A stretch of DNA of 33,542 nucleotides, taken from Bacillota bacterium (GTDB lineage Bacteria; Bacillota; Sulfobacillia; RBS10-35; JAJYVN01). The position numbers and the translations under genes were made by a program. A model generated the notes under the pieces. That model saw nothing but the letters and a program-made list of their open reading frames with translations. It did not search any database and was not told the origin of the DNA. The DNA lies in NCBI GenBank assembly GCA_021797775.1, contig JAJZZC010000029.1:1-33542 (forward strand), given 5' to 3'. Shown here piece after piece: positions 23,351 through 30,562 of this stretch (position 1 is the stretch's first letter; every line of letters starts with the position of its first letter).

Positions 23351-24187
23351 GTGGCGCTGCGTGTGCGGGGGATCTCCAGCGGGCTGTACGGTTGGACCCA
23401 GCGGCGGGCCTTGGACGGGCTCGCCGCTGACGTGGGCGCCGTGCTGCGGGACTGCGCGGCGGCGGGTCTCGATGCGGTCGAACTCGACCCGACGCCTGAG
23501 GTGCAGCCTCTGCTGCGTGCGGCGGGGCTGAAGGTATCGGCCGTGTACGTGGGGGCGCCGTTGCACCTGCCGTGGGAAGAGGTGGGCGTCGAGGAACGCG
23601 TCTTGCCTCGCGCGCGGCGGTTGGCGGAAACAGGCGGGGTGGACCTGTTGGTGAACGCGGACCCCAAAGGCGGGTGGGGGAAGGCCCTGCCCAAGACGGC
23701 GGACGAGATCAGCCAGCAGGGGGACAACCTCAGTCGCATCGCGGCGCTGGTGGCGCCTCTGGGGCTGCGCGTCTGTTTCCACAACCACGCGGACGAGCAC
23801 GCGCGGGCGGTGGCGGATCTGCGGTCCGTGATCGAATGCGCGGCCCCCGAGGTCGGCCTCTGCGTCGACACCGGGTGGGCGCACACGGCGCGCTGTGACC
23901 CGTTGGACTGGATCCGGCGGTACGGCACTCGCGTATACGCGCTGCACCTGCGCAACCAGCGGGGGCCGGTGCCGACCGCAGACCTGGCCACGGGCGACTT
24001 GTCCATGCCGGCCCTGTGGGAGGCGTTGGCGTCGGCGGGATACGAGGGTTGGCTCGGCATGGAGCTATGGCACCGCAAGGATACGGGCGCGACCGTCAGC
24101 ATGGTGGAGGCGGCGCGGGGCTCGATCGCCCTGCTGCGGGGGTTGCTGGGCGGCGGTGGGTCCCCCGCGCGGGGGGTAGGCGGGTAG
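23351..24187 (+). CDS. TIM-barrel sugar isomerase/epimerase (AP-endonuclease-2 fold)
   Basis: This 278-residue protein belongs to the xylose-isomerase-like TIM-barrel family, metal-dependent isomerases, epimerases or lyases of sugars. Likely metal or active-site positions are seen in LDAVELDP, CFHNHADEHA, GLCVDTGWAH, VYALHLRN and WLGMELWHRK. GTG 23351 was chosen because AGGAGGAGG (23332-23340) lies ten bases upstream and the barrel begins at once (LRVRGISSGLYGW). The frame extends to ATG 23204, which overlaps the preceding stop, but the extra 49 residues are Gly/Pro-rich and non-homologous. It is probably cotranscribed with the dehydrogenase and acts on its keto product. Confidence 0.85.
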   Translation: MALRVRGISSGLYGWTQRRALDGLAADVGAVLRDCAAAGLDAVELDPTPEVQPLLRAAGLKVSAVYVGAPLHLPWEEVGVEERVLPRARRLAETGGVDLLVNADPKGGWGKALPKTADEISQQGDNLSRIAALVAPLGLRVCFHNHADEHARAVADLRSVIECAAPEVGLCVDTGWAHTARCDPLDWIRRYGTRVYALHLRNQRGPVPTADLATGDLSMPALWEALASAGYEGWLGMELWHRKDTGATVSMVEAARGSIALLRGLLGGGGSPARGVGG

Positions 24188-24519
24188 GGCGTGAACTGGC
24201 GAGCGCCGGTTGACTCCGTTCCGCCCAGGCGTAGCGGGCGCTCGCGGGCGGCGCTGGCCGTGGGGAACGGACGGCGTGGTGTGCGGTGTGCCGGCGTACC
24301 GGGTGTCGCGCTGGGCCCCGTCCCGCCGCCGCGCGCGCCGGAGCAAGTCGCCTGCCAGGTACGGGGTACGGCGGGGGCGGTAGGCGCGAGTCCGACCGCC
24401 GTACGTGCCTCCTCGTCGGTCAACTGGCTGGCCGGGCGGCGGAAAGCCGCAGCGCCGGGCGCCGCTCCGGTGGGAGACGGGCCGTGCCGATGCGCTTTGG
24501 GCGAAAGGGGGCGGGAGAC
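24188..24519. other. Intergenic region upstream of the SDR relic
   Basis: About 330 bases. A minus-strand snippet (QLTDEEARTAVGLAPTAPAV) is open but unsupported. Nothing else was recognised except the purine-rich ribosome site of the following fragment. Confidence 0.3.
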
Positions 24520-24760
24520 ATGGACCTGGGTCTTCGGGGCAAGGTTGCGCTGATCACGGGTGCCTCCAACGGTTTCGGGCGCGCGGTGGCACACGCGCTG
24601 GCGGCCGAAGGCATGGACGTGGCCCTGGTGGCGCGCGGGGAAGCGCGCCTGCGCGAAACGGCGGCCGAGGTGGCCGCGGCCAGCGGGCGGCGCGCTCTGG
24701 CCCTGCCCGCTGACGTGCGCGACGGCGCGGCCGTGGGTCTGGCTGTCGAGCGGGCGGGCG
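24520..24760 (+). pseudogene. Truncated short-chain dehydrogenase (SDR)
   Basis: The fragment starts with a good site (GGGAG at 24513-24517) and ATG, then MDLGLRGKVALITGASNGFG, the TGxxxGxG NAD(P)-binding motif, followed by VALVARGEARLRETAAEVAA and LALPADVRDG. Homology ends near residue 80, before the NNAG and catalytic YxxxK motifs, where a normal SDR of about 250 residues would continue. The frame runs on to a stop at 24825 with unrelated sequence. Translation is therefore still possible but cannot yield an active enzyme. It was probably the next dehydrogenase of the operon. Confidence 0.7.
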
Positions 24761-25316
24761 TTGCACCATCGAGGCGTTCACGGCGGCATTGGGTGACGAT
24801 TAGCGAGCGCTGTGGCCATTTGTGAGCCACACGGTGGGGGGCGTGCGCCCGTCTGCCGAGCGAGCGGGCACTTCCGGCGGGGGGCAAACGGCACGTTCCG
24901 ACATCCGTGGCGTCCAGCATCTGCTGCCGGAGCATGTTGGCACACCGGGCGTCGGTCACGGGTGTCGTCTCCGCCACTGCTCCCCCTGAACTCGCGCGGG
25001 GCCACGCGCGCGAACCTTCGCGCCATGGTAGCCTGGTAGGGATGGGGCCGGTCAAGCGGGAGGGCACGCAGTGGCCCAACGGGGTGGATTGTGGGTGGGG
25101 TCGCGTACCGTGGCGGAATGGGCCGCGCTCCGCGGGCGGGATGCCCCCGATTGGCGGTGTCCGGCCGAGGTGGACCAGCTGCTTGTTGACGTACGCGGCG
25201 GATGCCGGGGGCCAGGCGGGGCGGGCCGTGCGCTGCGAGCTGACGGCGGACGGAGGAGGCACCACGCCGATCGGGGACGGTCCACGCCCGGTCCAAGGAG
25301 CAAGGGGGCGGGGGAT
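24761..25316. other. Decayed region between SDR relic and aldolase gene
   Basis: About 550 bases. Short coding-like pieces appear: TIEAFTAALGDD before a stop at about 24809 on the plus strand, and TPVTDARCANMLRQQMLDAT on the minus strand near 24910-24970. None can be assigned. AAGGAG and AAGGGGG at 25295-25308 are the ribosome-site candidates for the next gene. Confidence 0.35.
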
Positions 25317-26207
25317 ATGGATCGCTTGGTGACCGGCATCGTGCCGCCGATGGTGACACCGCTTTCCGCCGATGGCGCGATCGATCGGGCCGCCTTAGCC
25401 GGCGAGGTGGAGTATCTGCTCGACCGGGGGGTCCACGGGCTCTGCGTCACGGGATCGACGGGGGAGGGCCACGCGCTCTCGGACGAGGAAGTGGCCGAGG
25501 TCGCCCGCGTGGTCGTGGCCGCGGTCCGCGGCCGCGTGCCGGTGCTGGGGGGCGTCATCCGCAACTCCACCCGCACGGCGGTGCGCTGCGCGCAGGGCCT
25601 GCGCGCGGCCGGGGTGGACGCGCTGCAGGTGACCCCCGTGCACTACCTGTTCGCGCCGGACGGCGACGCGACCATCGTGTACTACCGCACCATCGGCGCG
25701 GCGACCGGGCTTCCTGTCTATGTGTACAACGTGATCCCGTGGGCCGCGATCGAGCCGGCCGTCCTGCTGCGTCTCTTCGCCGAGGTGCCGGCCGTGGCCG
25801 GGGTCAAGCAGAGCGGCGGCGACATGCACAAGCTGGCCGACCTGCTCGCTGCGGTGGATCCCCACCACGCCGTCCTCAGTGCGGTGGACGACCTCCTCCT
25901 GCCATCCTTCGTCCTCGGGGCGCAGGGAGCCATCGCCGCGGTCCTGACAGCCGCCCCCGCCCAGGCAGTTGCGCTCTGGGACGCCGTGCGGGCGGGACGG
26001 CTGGACGATGCGCGCCGGCTGCACGCTACGCTGCTTGCCCTCTGGCGCGCCCTGGAGGGGCCCAACATGCCCGCGCGGCTGAAGGTGGCCCTGGAGCTGC
26101 AGGGCCGGCGGGGCGGCCTGCCGGCGCAGCCCCAGGCGGCGGTGGGCCCGGCCGAGCGCGACACGCTGCGGCGGACGCTCGGAGCCGCCGGGCTGCTGCG
26201 CGTCTGA
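25317..26207 (+). CDS. DapA/NanA-family class I aldolase
   Basis: This 296-residue TIM-barrel lyase belongs to the dihydrodipicolinate synthase/N-acetylneuraminate lyase family, which cleaves or forms 2-keto acids through a lysine Schiff base. The family motif is TGSTGEG (45-51), the general-base Tyr is Tyr137 in PVYVYNV, and the Schiff-base Lys is Lys164 in AGVKQSGGD. GSTGE rather than GTTGE, and the catabolic setting, favour a keto-deoxy sugar-acid or sialic-acid-type aldolase over lysine biosynthesis. ATG 25317 follows AAGGGGG by eight bases. A relic of a second copy's 3' end begins 13 bases after its stop. Confidence 0.85.
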   Translation: MDRLVTGIVPPMVTPLSADGAIDRAALAGEVEYLLDRGVHGLCVTGSTGEGHALSDEEVAEVARVVVAAVRGRVPVLGGVIRNSTRTAVRCAQGLRAAGVDALQVTPVHYLFAPDGDATIVYYRTIGAATGLPVYVYNVIPWAAIEPAVLLRLFAEVPAVAGVKQSGGDMHKLADLLAAVDPHHAVLSAVDDLLLPSFVLGAQGAIAAVLTAAPAQAVALWDAVRAGRLDDARRLHATLLALWRALEGPNMPARLKVALELQGRRGGLPAQPQAAVGPAERDTLRRTLGAAGLLRV

Positions 26208-26220
26208 TTGCCTGATCCAG

Positions 26221-26273
26221 GCGGCTGCAAGTGGCCCTGGAAGTGCAGGGCCGGCGGGGCGGGAAGCCGGCGC
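26221..26273 (+). pseudogene. 3'-end relic of a second DapA-family gene
   Basis: These 53 bases match the 3' part of the intact aldolase at 26075-26127 at 46 positions by hand count. They encode RLQVALEVQGRRGGKPAP against RLKVALELQGRRGGLPAQ in the intact protein. The remaining gene is absent. It is either what is left of a tandem paralogue or a short local duplication. Confidence 0.6.
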
Positions 26274-26602
26274 CGCGGCCGTACCGGCGGCGTGCGGCGA
26301 GCCTGTTGCGTCTGCGCGGAGGCGCGAGACGCCGCGAGATGGGGGCATGGCAGCGGAAGGCGTGTGCCGTAGCCGCGCGCGGAGCACCTGGGGCGCCGGC
26401 GGCTCCCCAGGCGGCGTAGGGCTCCCGCGTTCCCGCCGGGCCATACGGGGCGGGGCGCTGCCGCCGGTCCGGGCGGGGGCGGCCCGGGCGAACCCCGTCC
26501 GGCGCCGCCGCGCGTGCGGCGGCCTGCTTGCGCCTTGGCCGCTGCCTCGGCGGGACGATCACCGCCGCTTCCTCGGATGGCCCCACAGAAGGGATGGCCG
26601 CC
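26274..26602. other. Intergenic region between aldolase relic and aldo/keto reductase
   Basis: About 330 bases. It holds copy 2 of the 65-bp hairpin repeat (26491-26555) and the ribosome site of the reductase. No gene was recognised. Confidence 0.4.
26491..26555 (+). repeat. 65-bp hairpin repeat, copy 2
   Basis: Second copy of the block at 18323-18387. Here the stem is a perfect 8-bp GCCGCCGC with GCGGCGGC around a GCGT loop. The flanks differ from copy 1, so the 65 bp appear to be the whole unit. Confidence 0.6.
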
Positions 26603-27544
26603 ATGCCGATGCGCTACGGCCGTGTGGCTGGAGTCGAGAAGCCCTTGTCGCGCCTGATCCTGGGTTGCGGACCCCTGCACCCCGACCGCATGGAGCAGGC
26701 CGAGACCCTGTTGGATGCGTTCTTCGCGGCCGGGGGCACGGCCATGGACACGGCCCATGCGTACGGCGGGGGCGCCAGCGAGCGCGCCCTGGGGCAGTGG
26801 ATGGCCGCGCGCGGCGCGCGGGACCGCGTCTTCCTCATCACCAAGGGCGGGCACCCCGATGCCGAGTGGCGCCCCCGCGTGTCGGCCGACGTGATCGCGC
26901 GAGAACTCCGCGAGAGCATGGAACGCCTGGGCACGGATCACATCGACCTCTACCTGCTGCACCGGGACGATCCGACGGTGCCTGTGGGCACCTTGGTCGA
27001 CTGCCTGAACGAGCACGTCGCAGCAGGGCGCGTCCGCGCCTTCGGCGGATCCAACTGGAGCCCGCGCCGGTTGGAGGAGGCCAACGCTTACGCCGCCGCC
27101 CACGGCCTCCGCGGGTTCGCCGCCAGCAGCCCCTTTCTCTCCCTGGCGGTGGCCCGCGACCCGGCCCGTATGGGCCACGCCATCGTCAACGGCGACGCCG
27201 CGGTGCTGGCCTGGTACCGGCAGACGGGGTTCCCGCTGCTGGCCTGGACCGCGCAGGCCCAGGGCTTCTTCTCCGACCGCGCCGCGCCCGAGCATCCGGA
27301 CGCCCGTGGCCGCCTCCGGCGCTACGACCATCCGGACAACTGGGAACGGCGCGTGCGGGCACGCCAACTGGCGGCCCGGCTCGGGCGCACCCCGACGCAG
27401 GTCGCCTTGGCCTGGGTGCTGGCCCAGTGCAACGCGTATGCGATCATCGGCCCTGGGAGCATGGCCCATCTGGAGGAGTCATTCGGGGCCCTGGACCTGC
27501 AGCTGGAGCCGCACGATCTCGCCTGGATCAACCTGGAGGGATGA
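26603..27544 (+). CDS. Aldo/keto reductase
   Basis: This 313-residue NADPH-dependent oxidoreductase has the (alpha/beta)8 AKR fold. The catalytic tetrad is visible as Asp49 and Tyr54 (AMDTAHAYGGG), Lys81 (LITKGGH) and His120 (LYLLHRDD). The cofactor region includes AYAIIGPGSMAHLEES near the C-terminus. ATG 26603 is preceded by AGAAGGG (26587-26593) at nine bases; ATG 26594 lies too close to it. It follows the aldolase on the same strand and probably reduces an aldehyde or ketone product of the pathway. The substrate is not determined. Confidence 0.86.
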   Translation: MPMRYGRVAGVEKPLSRLILGCGPLHPDRMEQAETLLDAFFAAGGTAMDTAHAYGGGASERALGQWMAARGARDRVFLITKGGHPDAEWRPRVSADVIARELRESMERLGTDHIDLYLLHRDDPTVPVGTLVDCLNEHVAAGRVRAFGGSNWSPRRLEEANAYAAAHGLRGFAASSPFLSLAVARDPARMGHAIVNGDAAVLAWYRQTGFPLLAWTAQAQGFFSDRAAPEHPDARGRLRRYDHPDNWERRVRARQLAARLGRTPTQVALAWVLAQCNAYAIIGPGSMAHLEESFGALDLQLEPHDLAWINLEG

Positions 27545-27582
27545 TGCGGGGGGGATGCACCCGCGGGCGGTCGGATGGCTGA

Positions 27583-27870
27583 TCATGGTACGACGAATGG
27601 CAAGAACGGCCACAGGGTGTCCGCCGGTTGCCGCGACAGGGCGTTGATGCCGTACCAGTCGCCGTTGTCATCCGCGCACCGCCGGTCGCCGGCAAAGAGC
27701 GGCACGGGCACGACGTCCCACGTATCCGCGGGAGGCCATGCCGGTGACGATCGTGGGCAGGCTGCGTGTGCTGCTCATGCCGCAACCGCCGGCCGCCTCG
27801 CGGACCAACCCGACGATTTCGGGCCGGCCTGCAACCGTCCCTGGGGCGGCGGTGCGGAGTGCCGGGGCGC
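27583..27870 (-). pseudogene. C-terminal relic of a sugar ABC transporter substrate-binding protein
   Basis: The minus-strand frame from about 27747 reads PADTWDVVPVPLFAGDRRCA, then NGDWYGINALSRQPADTLWP and FLPFVVP to a stop at 27583. The 'WDV.P.P...G.....NG..YGI...S..P..A..F' pattern is typical of the C-terminal lobe of family 1 extracellular sugar-binding proteins. Upstream, the adjacent frame contains AGRPEIVGLVREAAGG, which may be the same gene after a frameshift. No lipoprotein signal or membrane permease genes are nearby. It lies downstream of the second TIM-barrel isomerase on the same strand. Confidence 0.5.
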
Positions 27871-28035
27871 CTGCGCGAGGACCATGGGTGGCACGAGGGC
27901 GGTGCCCCCTGGGTGCGGGACGAAGCCTTCCGGTCTTGGGCTCGCCCGCACCCCCGGTTCGCAAGGGCTACCGCGGTCTGGACCCGAGCGCCCGGATCCC
28001 GAGGCTGCGGCGAAAGGGACCTACGCCGCAGCGCC
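27871..28035. other. Short decayed stretch upstream of the SBP relic
   Basis: A plus-strand frame here reads GGAPWVRDEAFRSWARPHPR, which looks coding but has no start and no family. The minus strand has nothing I can assign. Confidence 0.25.
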
Positions 28036-28758
28036 CTACGCGCCCCACTGTTCCCGCAGAAAACGCCTGCTCATGGCCGAACTCTCCAGCGGGGTGCGTG
28101 CGGTGCGGTCCTGTTCCACGACGCCCACCGAGACGCCGACGCTATCGGCAGCAGCCTTGATCGCGCCCCAGTCGAGGGTCCCCGCGCCCACCTCGCCGAA
28201 GGTGCCGTCGGGCAGCATGTCCTTGAGATGGAGATAGCCGACCCGGCCCCGCAGCAGCCGGATGACAGCGGCCGGGTCCTGGCCGCCCTTGGCCACCCAG
28301 TAGGTGTCTAGGTTGAGCTTGACGTTGGCGGGGTCCGTCTCGGCCAGGATGTGGCTGAGCCCGAACATGTCGTGCGTGATCTCGTGCGCGTGGTTGTGGT
28401 AGCAGAGGGTCACGCCCTGCTCGCGGCACCGAGCCCCCGCCCGGTCAAGGCGAGCCGCGACCTCCTTGTATTGGGCTGAGGTCGGGTAGTCGGAGCCGGA
28501 GCAGGCGAGCAGGTTCGCCCGGTGGTGCTCCAACCAGCGCAGGTGGTTGTCCAGGTCGTGCTCCAGGCTCCCGGTGTTGGCGTGGCTGGCGACCACGCGT
28601 AGGCCGTTCCGCCGCAGGTCCTCGTCCGCCTGGTCCGGGTCGGGCTGCGGGCTCATCTCCACCGCGTCGAATCCGGCCTGCGCGACCTCGCCGAGGACCC
28701 CGGCGCGGTCGATGCGATTGCGCTGGCCCCAGACGATCAACTGCACCCCGATCTGCAT
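28036..28758 (-). CDS. TIM-barrel sugar isomerase/epimerase, second paralogue
   Basis: This 240-residue protein has the same AP-endonuclease-2-like barrel as the gene at 23351 but is only distantly similar. Family positions include FDAVEMSPQ, CYHNHAHEI, KLNLDTYWVAKGG, GYLHLKDM and VGVVEQD, giving the usual Glu/Asp/His metal site; it resembles the IolE/2-keto-myo-inositol dehydratase and 3-oxo-sugar lyase group. The ATG 28758 start is fixed by GGAGGTG (28767-28773) eight bases upstream. It is slightly short for the family (270-290), though the barrel appears complete. It is transcribed away from the intergenic repeats towards the ABC binding-protein relic. Confidence 0.85.
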   Translation of the reverse strand: MQIGVQLIVWGQRNRIDRAGVLGEVAQAGFDAVEMSPQPDPDQADEDLRRNGLRVVASHANTGSLEHDLDNHLRWLEHHRANLLACSGSDYPTSAQYKEVAARLDRAGARCREQGVTLCYHNHAHEITHDMFGLSHILAETDPANVKLNLDTYWVAKGGQDPAAVIRLLRGRVGYLHLKDMLPDGTFGEVGAGTLDWGAIKAAADSVGVSVGVVEQDRTARTPLESSAMSRRFLREQWGA

Positions 28759-29217
28759 CTCGGCACCACCTCCAGAACTGAAGCCGCACGACGGCCCCCC
28801 CCGGCCCGGTGTGCCGGGCGGCCGGGCTTGGGCGGTGTTTGCCTGCCGCCCAGGGGCTCGCCGCGCCCGGGCGCGGTCGCGACGCTGTTCCCGCGGGCCC
28901 GGGGCGCGTCCCGGCCGCGCGCGTAGGGGATGGCCTCTCCCGTTCAGGCATCGCCGATGAGGCCTTCAGGCTGGCGGACCGGCGGTGGCCGCTCCGCGTC
29001 CCGGCGCGGATCCCAGGACCGGCTCGGGCCGACGGTGACGCGCGCTGGGGAGTTTGACACCCCTCCGAGGGGACCTCCCGGCCGGTGGAGGGAGCCAGCC
29101 AGGGTGCCATCATTACCGGCAGGGGCTTGGGGGGGGGCCGAATGATGCCGAGGTGCACCCACGGTGGCCGTGCACGGAAGCGCCCGCCACAGACGCCGTT
29201 TCCCTCGGCCCGGTCCG
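28759..29217. other. Intergenic region, no gene found
   Basis: About 460 bases. A plus-strand snippet near 28930-29010 (GLSRSGIADEAFRLADRRWP) looks coding but has no family or start. CCCCT-CCG-AGGGG near 29069-29081 could form a short hairpin. Nothing else was recognised. Confidence 0.3.
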
Positions 29218-29592
29218 TCACGTTTGTCGTCGCATCGACCCGCTCGAGGGAGCGTTGGACACGCCAGACCCCATCCCGCCCGTTGGACAACTGTCCGGTA
29301 TGCCGCTGGGGGGAAGGGAGAGGCCCGTTGGGCGGCGGGACGTCCCGGCGGCGAGCGACGTCTCCGCGCGCAAGTGCGCCCGCGCCGCCCGCCGGAGCAG
29401 GCGGCCGCCAGCGGGACCCACCGCGACGCCGTCCGCCGTGACCAACTCGGCCAGGGAGGCGGCGACCGCCTCCAGCATCCCCCGTCGCGGGTGCCAGCGC
29501 GGACATCCGCGAGCGGCGTCACGAGCAGCACGAGCCAGTGCCTCGACTTCGCCAGGCTCAAGGAGAAGGATGCCGTTTGTTTCGCGCCACAT
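29218..29592 (-). CDS. Hypothetical protein, possibly real small gene
   Basis: The frame encodes about 124 residues beginning MWRETNGILLLEPGEVEALA. It has an amphipathic alpha-helical first half (VEALARAARDAARG, then MLEAVAASLAELVTADGVAV) and a disordered Ser/Pro/Gly tail. Codon use in the first 80 codons is genome-typical. No good ribosome site precedes ATG 29592 (an in-frame GTG lies at 29607). No family was recognised. The region just upstream is relatively AT-rich (29610-29650) and coincides with the left end of repeat copy B, so promoter or element-end activity is possible. Confidence 0.35.
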   Translation of the reverse strand: MWRETNGILLLEPGEVEALARAARDAARGCPRWHPRRGMLEAVAASLAELVTADGVAVGPAGGRLLRRAARAHLRAETSLAAGTSRRPTGLSLPPSGIPDSCPTGGMGSGVSNAPSSGSMRRQT

Positions 29593-29628
29593 ACCGACAG
29601 CATGCACCGACGCCGGTCGCTAACCAAA

Positions 29629-29879
29629 TGGGAAATCATTCCTTACTGGCGCCCCAACGTCGGGGATGGTGGTGCCGCCAGCGCCCGGCGGCGGGTCGTC
29701 CTGCCGACCGCGGGAGTCTTGCCGACACGGACGGTGCATGACGCCGTGGCGGTTCGACCGGGGCCGACGCGACCGGGGGTGCGGTGGCGCGCCGGGCTCC
29801 CGGCGGCGGCTGGTGCAGGCCCAGTGCGCGGGCCAGGGCCGGCGGTCCGCCCGGGCCCGGGTCGGGCGCCGGGCCCGCC
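29629..29879 (+). repeat. About 250-bp dispersed repeat, copy B
   Basis: Partner of 18389-18635. It begins TGGGAAAT and shares CTTGCCGACACGG, GGTTCGACCGGGGCCG (GGTTTGACC in copy A) and CGGCGGCTGGTGCAGGCCC, with an extra segment of about 18 bp near 29820-29840. The relic of the isomerase 3' end begins 35 bases after it. Confidence 0.5.
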
Positions 29880-29914
29880 TCCAGTTCCCCTCGGTGACGT
29901 GGCGCGGTGCTGCT

Positions 29915-29956
29915 CGGTCACACCCGCACGTCTCAACCCCGAGGACGTCCCCCAGC
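29915..29956 (-). pseudogene. 3'-end relic of a second AraA/FucI-like isomerase gene
   Basis: About 42 bases match the extreme 3' end of the intact isomerase gene (19579-19622), including its stop. On the minus strand it encodes ELGDVLGVET against KVGDILGIET in the intact protein. A single missing base then shifts the frame before the stop. The same order, repeat then isomerase 3' end, is seen at 18389-19622, but here only 35 bases separate them. Confidence 0.5.
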
Positions 29957-30278
29957 TCCCGCGGTGGTCGGGGCGGCGTCCAGCGGCCGCTGGGCTGGGC
30001 CTGCTCAAGCTACTTCTCTTCTCACCGCGGCGGTAGGGATCACTGCCGCCGGTCCGGGGCAACGGCCAGTGACCCCGAGGGCCGCGTCCCCAGCGACGGC
30101 ACCCCGTCATCTGCCGCGACCGTCGCGCTGCCGCATCCCACACGTGGGCGGCCCGCCCGCGGGATGCGTGGGTGGCGCGCTGCGTCGCCGACGCGGATGG
30201 ACGGCGCCGCTCTCGCGCGCCGATCCTTCGGAGGCACGGCGAGAGCGGTGTATGCCCGCTGTCCATCTCGCCGTCTGC
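29957..30278. other. Intergenic region, no gene found
   Basis: About 320 bases with long frames on both strands but no family match, start context or relic that I can name. Confidence 0.3.
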
Positions 30279-30305
30279 GGTACCGTGACTGAGGCAGTAC
30301 CACGC
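30279..30305 (+). promoter_or_regulatory. Interrupted inverted repeat before the 52-aa ORF
   Basis: GCGGTAC and GTACCACGC flank a 13-base centre. The arms pair over seven positions with one bulged A. The repeat ends immediately before the ribosome site GAGGAGGA (30306-30313), so a bound protein or a folded RNA could control translation or initiation of the small ORF. Confidence 0.35.
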
Positions 30306-30320
30306 GAGGAGGACCCGCCG

Positions 30321-30479
30321 ATGGCCATCACGACGCGCAAGCCGCAGTGTCAGGCGGACGCCGCTGGCGCTGAAGAACCCGGGACGCGAGCGGGTGAGAC
30401 CCTGGCAGGGGTGCGAGTCCTGGGCGCCAAGCCGACGGACCGTCCCCTTGCGAAAATCAGGCTCAAGCGAATGCGCTGA
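30321..30479 (+). CDS. 52-residue basic protein, unknown function
   Basis: This short ORF has one of the best ribosome sites in the window, GAGGAGGA (30306-30313), seven bases before ATG 30321. The product begins MAITTRKPQCQADAAG and ends DRPLAKIRLKRMR. It is hydrophilic with a basic C-terminal tail and has no membrane segment. No family was recognised. A peptide precursor, small nucleic-acid-binding protein or fortuitous ORF are all possible. It converges with the molybdoenzyme gene and shares the terminator hairpin at 30531-30558. Confidence 0.4.
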   Translation: MAITTRKPQCQADAAGAEEPGTRAGETLAGVRVLGAKPTDRPLAKIRLKRMR

Positions 30480-30530
30480 AACCGCGACGACGTCCTCGGC
30501 GTCGGTCCCCGCGCCGCGGGGGGGGGAGCG

Positions 30531-30558
30531 GGGGGGGCGGCGTGTCCGCCGCCCCCCC
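30531..30558 (-). terminator. Strong bidirectional hairpin after the molybdoenzyme gene
   Basis: GGGGGGGCGGCG (30531-30542) and CGCCGCCCCCCC (30547-30558) form a perfect 12-bp stem with a four-base loop, five bases beyond the molybdoenzyme stop on the minus strand. It also lies downstream of the 52-aa ORF on the plus strand. No U-tract is present. The position and stability support termination for both directions. Confidence 0.65.
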
Positions 30559-30562
30559 TGTC

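Noticed and set aside
732-26207. A single sialic-acid utilisation system formed by the sialidase-like gene and the NanA-like aldolase
   Set aside because: The genes are 24 kb apart. Asp-box propellers and DapA-fold aldolases have many other substrates, and no NanE, NanK or sialic-acid transporter genes are present.
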